Positions 55,401-64,000 of a DNA stretch of 64,000 bases are shown here, in pieces. Source of the stretch: Piper betle (Eukaryota > Streptophyta > Magnoliopsida > Piperales > Piperaceae). The notes under the pieces are model-generated. The model did no database searches, was not told where the DNA came from, and was given only the letters and a program-made list of their open reading frames with translations. The translations under genes and the position numbers were made by a program. Within the stretch, counting starts at the first letter, position 1, and each line of letters opens with the position of its first letter. The stretch is taken from NCBI GenBank assembly GCA_033002965.1, contig JAURVB010002694.1, positions 1 through 64,000 of the forward strand, in the 5' to 3' direction.

Positions 55401-58400
55401 GTTGTCAATTTCTTTCAGAAAACACATCTAACATTTCAAAACATGAGCCACTATGTAGTTTGGTACTTATTGACTTCATCATCCTTTTAGTTTTAACCAC
55501 CACCTTTACCACTCACATCAAAAAAGTAAGGCACAAGTTAAAACTGTTCCATATTGTAAGAAAATTTTCACATTTGTAATTTCAGTAACTGATAAACCGA
55601 ACAGAGCAAAGACACAACCTAACAGAGATGACAATAGAGCATAAGAGAGCCTACACAAAAATATAATGATCTTCATACCTCGTCAGCAGGACCAACTGCC
55701 ATTTCTCCAAATTCTCTTCTAGAGGATACTTGTAGCTGCAAGAAAAATTGATGATGAATTGGTAAGCCCCATTATGATGTTTTTACCTCCATCGTCATAC
55801 TTTTCATCCCACTCATCTTCCTGCTGGCAAGAATTTTCTACACATGTATATATATGTTTGTACTTTGGACACTGATGGAAATTGTGTTGGGAATCCAGTA
55901 ACTATACACAATAAGCTTCAACGACAAACCTTATAAGTCTTTAAAAATCAAACTTGGAGTTTTGAGCAGGAACAAGAAGAAGAAAAGGACGTGCAGATAA
56001 AAAAACCAGAACTTTTACTCAACATGAAGATGATAACCCACTAAAACATGTCATCCACTAATGTATATATAACATAACTTAATTAAAACCAAAATCCTAA
56101 TGACTAATATACCCTTCCTAAGTTGTCTACAGTAGTGCACACACACACATATATGTATATATATAATTACGAACATAATAACTAAAATACCCCTGGTCAA
56201 TAATTCATAACCAGGAAATAAAATAAAACTAAGGAAAACTCATCTTGCGAAGACTTGTCCACTTATTTCCATCTTGTATAGACTTTTATAGCTTTAGGAT
56301 GTTCAGTCCGTCTCATATAAGTCTCTTCTTCATGATTTTCATCAATGTTAGGATGCAAATCAGGTATAGGAATTATCTCATCTTGTGCCAGACCCAAATT
56401 CTAATTTCCTCATCCATATGTAGCATAAACCATTTCTCTCATTCAAGTCATTTGTAACCAAATTCTTTCTCACTAGTCCTTCCAAGCACGATAAGGAAAT
56501 TTCTGGTTTCTGCTGATTACCTCTATAAACCCTTAATTCCTCAGTTTAAATGCTGAATCGCTGATATACTTCAAAATAATTTGATCAAACTAATGGAGAC
56601 AACCAAAATTTTCCTCTAAGTCATAGATAAACACAACAAATCTGGTAGTTTCTTAACCAAGGAAAAACTCCTGAAACAAGCCTCATTTCTTCCTTAGATT
56701 CGAATTGATTTGGCTGGTAAGCTGTTGAATGAAGTTTTTTCCCTCTTATAAGCATCTCAGATATATTGGCAACTGCCTCTTTATTGGCGTGGCTCATACA
56801 TCAAATACCAAGTTGAAAGTTATTCCTAAACCATAGAAGAGTTTTTTTACCGGAGTTCCCATAGAAAAATTGATGATATCCAAGAAACATATACAACCAC
56901 ATTGATCATGTTCCCTCTTTTTAGTAAGTAAACTTATTAGTATGGTAAATACAGTTGTTTGGCTGTCCTTTCTTAAAGAAAAAAAAACTAGTTGTAGATT
57001 GCCTTGTCAAGAAATAAATCATCACACAGAAAATCAGAACTAATTTTTTTGCTTATTTCTTTGAAAAAATATGATTAACTTGATAACACATTATAGTCAT
57101 TACATTCAACCATATTCAAGAAGTTTGGCCTAACAGCATGTTTCCAAGGGGAACTAATTATAAACCATACCATATAAACTGTAGAACCTTAGCTGAACTA
57201 ACAGCAGCATTCATTTCAACAACCTTCCATCAATTGTGGACTATTTACCAACTTGCATATGAACAAAATAATTGCAGAAGTTGCCAGGCAACAGATATAA
57301 AACATAAACATACAAAGCCTACAAATGATCAAACTCAACGAAGTTATAAGCATAAATGACCAACCTGTATAACAGTAGTGCTCCAATCCTGTAAAACCTT
57401 TCCTAACTTCCGTCGTTGCCATGCAGTATTTGCACAGAGAACTTTGAGCAAGCTCACCACCAGCTACATACATTGTTGCATAAAAATTAGACTGAAATGA
57501 CCTAATGAAAATAGAAAGGCTCCAATCAATGAAAAAATACCAGAATTCCACATAAAATGGATTGAGAGATTTAAAATTTGAAGCTAACCTTTCCTAGCTG
57601 TGACAAATATTCGTTTTGAAGAACATCTCTGCTTCTCATAACATCAGGTAAACCAATGGCTCTGAATATTACATCACTAAAACAATCCCGCCCATAAAGC
57701 TTCCCGCCTTCTACTAGTAAAATCTGCTTAAACGCAATAAAGATGTCAGAATCAGATCAATGTAACAGATACCCCCATCATTAACTACCACAGACAATAT
57801 TTTTGAGGCATTAATAAAATTATTTATATAACCTAACCTCATTTAAATGCATAACTAATAAAATAAGGTTAAGTCGCAACAGCCACTACAATTCCACGGC
57901 AGAAAATACATTAACATTTTATAAGTGGAAAATTTTCTGAAATCCTTTCTCTGTAATGCCATTTTGGAATGATCTGCAGTTAGGGCTATCTGTAATATTA
58001 CAATGAAGCTACCAAATTATATTTCATCATTATGCAATTCATAAGCAGTGCTATTAATTTGTTCGCTCAAATAATAAAACTTAATTTGTTCGCTCAAATA
58101 ACAAAACAGGTTTAAACGAGAACAAGATATGCAATCAAACAAATCAATCATACAAATAAAGAAGCCATAAGCACAAATTGAGGAAGAATGGCCAGATCAT
58201 CAACATTTTGTACTTCATCATCAATTTTTGCCTCAGAAACAGAGAGAAAATTTCAATACCCTCCAAGTGTAGATTCATTGTTTGTTAAGAACTTATAATG
58301 TAAATGGCTTAATATATATTAAATTTGTCAAAGCAATTAATAGAAAAAATAAGTTCATGTAACTATAAGATAAAAACTCTGTAATTGTCACACCCCAATA

Positions 58401-61400
58401 CCCATTCATAAAATTACAACAACTCTTTTACGAATTACCTAAGTTTAGAAGAACATGTTGAAGACAAAAAACATATAAAAGAAGTTCACAAGACACCTGT
58501 AAATGAGCCCTTGCAACCAAATCAGGCTGTGTTTTTTGAAACCGTGTCACAAATGATAGAACACCTTCCAGTTGTGGGTCTAAGGAGAATGAACACAGAA
58601 GATCAAAATCATGAAGAAGCTTCCCAAAATATCTGAGTGACTGGAACATGAAAAACAGGAAATGATTCACCACTATAATTCAAGAGGGGGACCACACCAC
58701 ATACACATAAAATTAGATAATATTCTTCTTCTAAAGAAGCCCAAATCCCTGGTTTATTGGTGCAAAAACCAGCATGAGGAAAATTTAAATGGATTAATCA
58801 CCCTAAAAATTGCTTTCACTTTCTAAAACCCCAACCAATCCCCAAAATCCAATATAGCTATCCATTACAAACATACCTTCTTCCAACTAAGAAGCTTGAT
58901 TTCACGTGGAGGTGTAGGGGCTGAAAATCTTCGATTAACATTAGCCTCAAATCCAATAGGTTTACAACCAGAAGCAGTTGTACTTTCTTCTTTCGAGTCA
59001 CACTTTAACTGGTCATTGGCATTACCACGGAGAAACTCAGATGATTTTTCCATGCCTGATAGTTCTGATATGCAAGAGGCAATATGTTTTTTAAGCCAAC
59101 TCAAAGCCTTTCCCTTGAGGTTTCCTCAAGCACATGAGAGCGTGATAGAAGTGCTGAAAAGGGTATAGATAAAATTTACAATCCAATATCATGATCAGAT
59201 ATTTATAAGGTAACTGAATTTTCATAGGCCAAAATTAGTAGGATGGATCTAATTTGCAAACAATGGCAAGCATATGTCAAAATTGTTGAGTATTACTAAT
59301 GGGAGGGTTACAAACAGACCTTCCCATTGCATGTAACCTGACAATAAAATCCAGTTCATTAAACAACTAAAGATACGGGTTAATACACCAGATAAGACCT
59401 TACGGAAGCGTAAGCGATACAACACAGCCTTGCAATAACCTTCCTCAACATCAGGATTCATTTGCAGGGGTTCGACATCTGCACCATGAGACAACAAAAA
59501 ATCTAAAAACATTTAGCAAAAATGCAGTGCCACAATAAATAAATAAATATTAAATAAAATCATCAAGTGAGATAACAAGCCAAAAATAAAAAGGACTCTA
59601 GAACTTGGGTGTAGTTCCTTCAATAAAAATGAAAATCATTGATCATAGATTTGCACAGAGTAATATACAATGCCTCATAATAAGAGTAAATTTGCAAACA
59701 CTCAGTACAAACAAAATATTGGCTGCTAGAAAGCAGCTTTGGAAGCGTTTATACGAGGACTTATTGTTATCCTTGAAAGAAAAACCCAAGAGCAGGTGAC
59801 AGTGCAAGGTCGAATGCATTTTTCTAGCACCTCTGCCATGAAAATGAGTGATATAAAAATTGGACTTAAGCCTACACTTTTCTGAGGTTATCATTGTCCA
59901 ACTGAATGAAACTTCCACCTGCAGCTTTAAGCCTGCTGTAAAAGCTGTTGCTTTGCAGAAAGAGGAGTTGTGAAATCAATCAGTCCCATCTCAATCTTAA
60001 CCCAGAAAACTTAATGAAATAGATAAAATCACCTAAAACCATTGAAAAAAAATGTGAATCAAAGTGAATGAAGATCTTCCAATGGACCCATTAAAGGATT
60101 TGTGAGATACTATGATTGTTGAGCACCCTCGTGCATGACTGTTAGGGTCCTATCAATATTTTTGCCAAACCCTACAAGATAAAGATTACAAAAGTGAGAA
60201 GACTATATAGACGGCCCCATGCACATTCCAATGATGTAACTTCTCTAGTTCAACTCCTTGTGAAGCAAAATCAACTGATAAAGATATTCAACTAGGCAAG
60301 CTCTAGTTCTCATGATGTGTTATTTTAATCACCATTTTGTTGTTTGACCAGAGGTTACCTGTGATCTCCAATAAACTGCCCTGTTTAGTACATTCTAAAG
60401 CTTCCCTTGGCAGTGGGCAAGATGTTTCTTATACCCAATATCAGCTGGCAGTGCCATTGATGGCCTAAAGTTTTTGGCGGCCATCAAAAGGTAAATTGGC
60501 ACAACATGCTCCTTCAACATCAAGAATAGATTCGGTAAAGGCACTGAAATTTTATAGACTGGTGAGGCATATATATCAATACGACAATCATGTACAGCCC
60601 ATCAAATAATTAGGACTTTCACATTTGTTCATGAAAGGGTCATCATAAACCAAAGGAACTTGGGCATTAAGCATATTTATATTCATTATTTGGCAGGCCG
60701 CCACAAAGTAACTTCCCAAAATACATCCAAATATCCTGTCTTGTGCAAAAAAGGATGAGACCTCTAAAATGTGATAAAGAGGATCACCCCATCCATGCCC
60801 AATCAAAGATGCTTCATCCCACAATTTTCACCATTTCACCATCATTACAACATTTTATTGGACATGAATTAAGATCTTTTAAGAGTGATGGTGATGGTAA
60901 GTTCATCCATAAAAAAACATTAACATACAAACTTACTTCAGTAAGTTAGATTCTAGCAAAGTACTAACTTGAACTAGAGCAGGTTTCATGACTTGAATTA
61001 TTTACTAATGACTTTGCTATGAACTATATCTTTTTATACTAATCACAGCAAATCAATAGATCAGACATAATATATAGATAATCAGCTACTAAAAGAATAG
61101 TTTTGATGAACAAAGATATGCATCTAAAAAAATGTAACAAGTGGCAGAACGTGGCAGCAAATTGATATATTTACAGCAATCATATATACCAATTAGAAGT
61201 GGCCAGATCAATGGATTTTACTCTGCCTTCCCACTCACCCGTAGGCCATATCAATGACTAAATAAGATATCATCATAATTTTTCAAATGGACCCTATCAA
61301 CAACCTTTTGGTCTTTATCCATTTTGGTCTATTACAAAAAAATGTAACCATAGCTCTTCATGACCAGGCTCATAGTCTCCTTCATTAATGTCCAAACCCC

Positions 61401-62701
61401 AGTAAATAGTTATAATGCCGACACCTTTTTGAAAAAGTGCAACATAAAGAAGTAGAAGAAGAATCCAGAATCCATAAAGAGAAAGATTCACCAAGTGGAA
61501 AAATTACCTTCTAAACCTTTCCTCTTTGATGAAAGAGCTTTACAGGCACGCAATTTACGTGATATTGTTTCTTCAACTGCATTCATAAGTGTTAAGCATT
61601 TCTCATCCCCTCCCCTTTCAAAGGAAGACCATGACTCATGATGAAAATATCTTCTTCCTGAATAACAAGGATAATGAAATAAGCAATGAAGCAAACATTC
61701 AAAAATTAACAAGTCTTTTTTCCTGTCAGATTTTCAAAAGTGACACGGCACAAAATAATCAAATTCTATAACAAACATTGAACCAGGGAGGATGAAGACA
61801 ATGATATGCCAACTAGTCCACAAAATCCTATCAGAATTGCAACTTGAAAATTATCATGGACTCCATTGAGTATTTTCACTAATGAATGCTGCATTATAGT
61901 TTTCATAATAAACTTGCCTCATTTGTTCGAGCTCCAGATGCAACTGAAATGACGGCATTGCAGGTTGCACGAATAATTCTGCAATAGGAATATAACAAAG
62001 AATGTGGAGATGTTCTTTCCAGTTGCAAGAGGTAGAGGCAAGAAAAGACAGTTTGCGCCAAGGAATGGCCTTTATGCCATGTGGCCTGAAAAAAAAAAAG
62101 AGAATTGTACCCAGCATCATGCATCTGTATTTTTATGAACAGACAAAAAATATGTTCTACAATACCTCGCATGATAAAAGATGGTCCATGATATCAATCG
62201 TGCAGTGGATATCTCTGGTACTGTCAGCGCTGAGTGGGATAGGAGCAGCACCATCCTCAATCGCTTCATCTATGGATTGATACCCACAACTTTCCATGCC
62301 AGAATCCATCTTTGGATCCATAATCTAGTACAAAATTCGGTATAAATAAGTAGTAAGGTCTCCAAGTCTTCTTTCATGAACCAGGAGAAAAAAAGACATA
62401 CACGGGCACATTTTCACACTTTTTCCAACAAAGATTAAACTCATATTTTGTTTGTACACGTACAAAATTGGGCAACAACAAGAAATTTCACTTGCTAGCT
62501 AACAAAAAGTAACAAGAGAGATGGGCTGTAAGAACTAAGTAGACATAACTTACTTCTTAAACTCCTGTCAAACTAGATACACATAATTGAATCACAGTGC
62601 ATAATATCAACTCCCTCGTGACAGACAGCTTACCTCTAGAGCAGACATAGCTGCAAAAAGACTGAAATGCTCTCCATGAATAAGTTCCCCATGCTGAAGA
62701 T
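46419..62701 (-). CDS. NAA35: NatC N-terminal acetyltransferase auxiliary subunit NAA35/MAK10, partial, 15 exons, four frame breaks
   Basis: NAA35 (MAK10) is the large auxiliary subunit of NatC, which acetylates N-termini such as Met-Leu and Met-Ile during translation. Minus-strand exons are 62701-62634, 62324-62166, 62085-61918, 61657-61508, 59478-59399, 59153-58877, 58640-58497, 57723-57589, 57463-57365, 55735-55679, 47491-47291, 47213-47092, 46995-46930, 46842-46744 and 46665-46419. Family landmarks are [97 protein letters not shown] and the C-terminal [17 protein letters not shown]. The first exon was not found and should lie beyond 64000. Single-base frame breaks occur in the exons at 61657 (loss), 59153 (gain), 47491 (loss) and 46665 (loss); exon lengths confirm the first three. 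The 8.2-kb intron 55678-47492 holds a retrotransposon. It may be a decaying copy, or the breaks may be assembly errors. Confidence 0.93.
48065..48546 (-). repeat. 3' LTR of the gypsy element (482 bp, complete)
   Basis: On the minus strand it starts TGATGAAGTCATCCC and ends with GGGCATCA. A TATA-like GTATATATAAGG lies at about 48242-48231. The outer 260 bases have no counterpart in the truncated right LTR. Confidence 0.85.
48440..48671 (-). pseudogene. 3' end of the gypsy pol remnant, cut off by the solo LTR
   Basis: On the minus strand this short piece carries the end of pol ([17 protein letters not shown]). It is continuous in sense with the pol remnant ending at about 51335 on the other side of the solo LTR, and it runs into the 3' LTR. 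Confidence 0.75.
48677..51329. mobile_element. Solo LTR (2.65 kb) nested in the gypsy element
   Basis: It begins TGTAAAACCCGG and ends GGGTATTACA, with short terminal inverted repeats TGTAA/TTACA. It is flanked by the perfect 5-bp direct repeat AGCAT at 48672-48676 and 51330-51334. It interrupts the distal pol sequence of the surrounding gypsy element. There is no internal coding region, and no copy of either end inside, so this is one LTR left after recombination and not a complete element. The length and the TGTAA...TTACA ends recall long-LTR chromoviruses of the Tekay/Del kind. That assignment is a guess. It includes a CT-rich stretch at about 49196-49235. Confidence 0.9.
51336..54651 (-). 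pseudogene. gag-pol remnants of the gypsy element
   Basis: Read leftward. A gag start is at about 54651 ([14 protein letters not shown]). A zinc knuckle with two ligands lost ([15 protein letters not shown]) is near 53690-53640. A protease-like segment ([13 protein letters not shown]) is at about 53360. Reverse transcriptase with [20 protein letters not shown] is at about 52730-52640. An RNase H region follows at about 52430-52260. Integrase with [18 protein letters not shown] is at about 51890-51830. Stops and frameshifts occur between all parts. The last pol piece, ending in [12 protein letters not shown], lies beyond the solo LTR at about 48670-48440. Non-functional. Confidence 0.88.
54660..55074 (-). 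other. Gag-proximal untranslated region of the gypsy element
   Basis: This region, between the gag start and the truncated 5' LTR, is more GC-rich than the rest of the element. The plus strand reads through at 54860-55108, but no domain is recognised. It could be the original leader or a captured fragment. Confidence 0.4.
55075..55295 (-). repeat. 5' LTR of the gypsy element (221-bp remnant)
   Basis: It matches 48325-48546 of the other LTR with scattered differences (for example ACTTTTACT against ACTTCTACT). The half nearer the gag region has been deleted, together with the expected primer-binding site. The divergence shows that the insertion is not recent. Confidence 0.88.
59479..61507. other. 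Large NAA35 intron without other genes
   Basis: 2.0-kb intron between NAA35 exons 61657-61508 and 59478-59399. It is AT-rich with no TIRs, LTRs or coding segments that I could support. Confidence 0.6.
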
Positions 62702-64000
62702 CTACAAATGTCATACAATGTTAGTAGATATTAACATTCACGACATACTAAGAAATACTACATGACTGTATTATATCTTTTCAAATAGCAAACTGATCCC
62801 CATCAGGAAAATGTTTAGAAAGTAAGCTAATTTAAAAGCATAGGCATTCCCCACACCCTCACAGCGTCATGGGGAGTTCTCCATTCAGGTATAACAAATT
62901 GCAATTCTTTTTCTTTTATTTTCCAGATTAAGACTTTCATTCAAAACTAAACTATCCGTATTAATACCAGGGTTTCCAATGTTCAATATCAATATCATGT
63001 TGAATGGCCAGAAAGCCAAGGTGCAGGAGATATGTCGAAGACATATCAAAGGTATTTGGAAGCTTCTAGATGTATATCATATATCATTTTTGCATTGACA
63101 AGAATGCTTATTGTTATATGTTCCCCTCAACTTCATGCAAACAGCAACAATTGCATTAATAATATATTAAAAAAACAAATTTGAATGCTCTTGAAATCCT
63201 GAAATTGCACTCCTATTAATGTTTAGGCAAGATACGTACAATAGCAAATATAATATCCGGTTAAATTCTAAACGAGAGTCCCTTCTCTCTGTTACTTCAC
63301 TAACAGACTTCAACCTGCTTTGAAAATTTAAGTTGATGTTCGACATATTTTCGATATTATCACCGATTTATCACCAATATAGGCGAAATTAATATCAACA
63401 CCTCCTATAACGTCAACAAGCTGCCAATACCAATACATCGACCACGTATCATCGACATTGCAAACCATGACAAATACCATAAAGTTTCTATGTTGAACTA
63501 ATAAACAACTTAGCATACAAGAATGATCCAACACCTAATAAACGTTGCATAAATTCACATCTTCTTCAAACAACACAAATCACCCTCACCACGACAGCGA
63601 CGCATTCAACCAACCACTCCAATATGCACACACCATCTAAGCTTATTGCAGCAATCAATAAACTGATCATCCAGCAACTTCCAAAAAAATCCACACAAAC
63701 ATTTTTCAACAACATAATCATACACTCAAAATCCAAAACGCGGCACCAACAACCAAAACCCTCATTAAACCCTTAAGACTTAGGACAACACCACAAACCT
63801 ACAATCAAAATCCCAACACCTTCCCATACACAGCCCAAACCAAAGAACCAGACCACTAGCCTCCATCACCAGATGCACACATACTCGCACAAGTCGCCAT
63901 GACAATATCTGATCAAAAACAGCACCAAATTCGATAAAAAAAATAGCTGGAAAGAGAGCTAAGAGCATCCTGACCAACGCAAGCGTTGTTCAATAGCGAC
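62702..64000. other. 5' part of NAA35: first intron, no exon found
   Basis: The exon at 62701 starts in phase, two bases after a split codon, so at least one more coding exon must lie upstream. The expected first-exon sequence (a tryptophan-rich start before DLQHGEL) was not found in either orientation here. The stretch is AT-rich and has no other gene. The first exon is therefore probably outside the window. Confidence 0.6.

Noticed and set aside
63780..63977. Candidate first exon of NAA35 on the minus strand
   Set aside because: The frame lacks the tryptophan-containing start expected before DLQHGEL and does not end in a suitable donor, so the first exon is taken to lie outside the window.
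1..64000. CRISPR arrays, bacterial operons, rRNA or tRNA genes
   Set aside because: No regularly spaced identical repeats with unique spacers, no ribosomal RNA segments and no foldable tRNA were seen. The window is plant nuclear DNA.

Overview
The window looks like nuclear DNA of a flowering plant, probably a eudicot. It is AT-rich, its genes have many short exons with GT-AG introns, and it holds a miR396 gene, a chloroplast lumen protein, a terpene synthase fragment and plant-type hAT, MULE and Ty3/gypsy elements. I cannot name the species. There is no sign of bacterial, phage or organelle DNA.

Left third (1-16 kb). A decayed FAR1/FRS-type (MULE transposase-derived) pseudogene lies at about 0.6-1.6 kb. 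It is followed by a large intact hAT-transposase-derived gene (BED zinc finger, RICESLEEPER/DAYSLEEPER type, 1072 codons), whose N-terminal third is an unusual nested acidic repeat. Its promoter carries GGCCCA and telo-box motifs. A possible small-RNA foldback (8.8 kb) and a non-autonomous hAT element with 8-bp target duplications (10.15-10.92 kb) follow. At 15.6-15.9 kb the minus strand carries a MIR396 gene with its hairpin, mature and star arms, and a TATA box.

Middle (16-38 kb). This part is mostly gene-poor and AT-rich, with several old diverged direct repeats. A broken coiled-coil-like gene remnant sits at 25.2-26.0 kb on the minus strand. TLP18.3 (thylakoid lumen TPM-domain protein, three exons, minus strand) is at 27.5-29.5 kb and has one apparent frameshift. 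A terpene synthase pseudogene is at 34.4-35.3 kb, and a GC-rich, almost palindromic MULE with 9-bp target duplications is at 35.54-36.20 kb.

Right part (38-64 kb). An intact 15-exon ANTH/AP180-type clathrin adaptor gene is at 38.46-42.38 kb, with a separate 5' leader exon near 42.9 kb. From 46.4 kb to beyond 62.7 kb, the minus strand carries the NatC auxiliary subunit gene NAA35/MAK10. Fifteen exons are visible and the first is missing; four coding exons have single-base frame breaks. One of its introns holds a decayed Ty3/gypsy element (48,065-55,295), which in turn is interrupted by a 2.65-kb solo LTR with a 5-bp target duplication.

The genes do not form a pathway: each is an independent plant housekeeping or regulatory gene, and the rest of the window is transposon history. 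Single-base frame breaks recur in NAA35, TLP18.3 and the coiled-coil remnant but not in the ANTH or hAT-derived genes. Either some of these genes are decaying, or the assembly contains unpolished indels.
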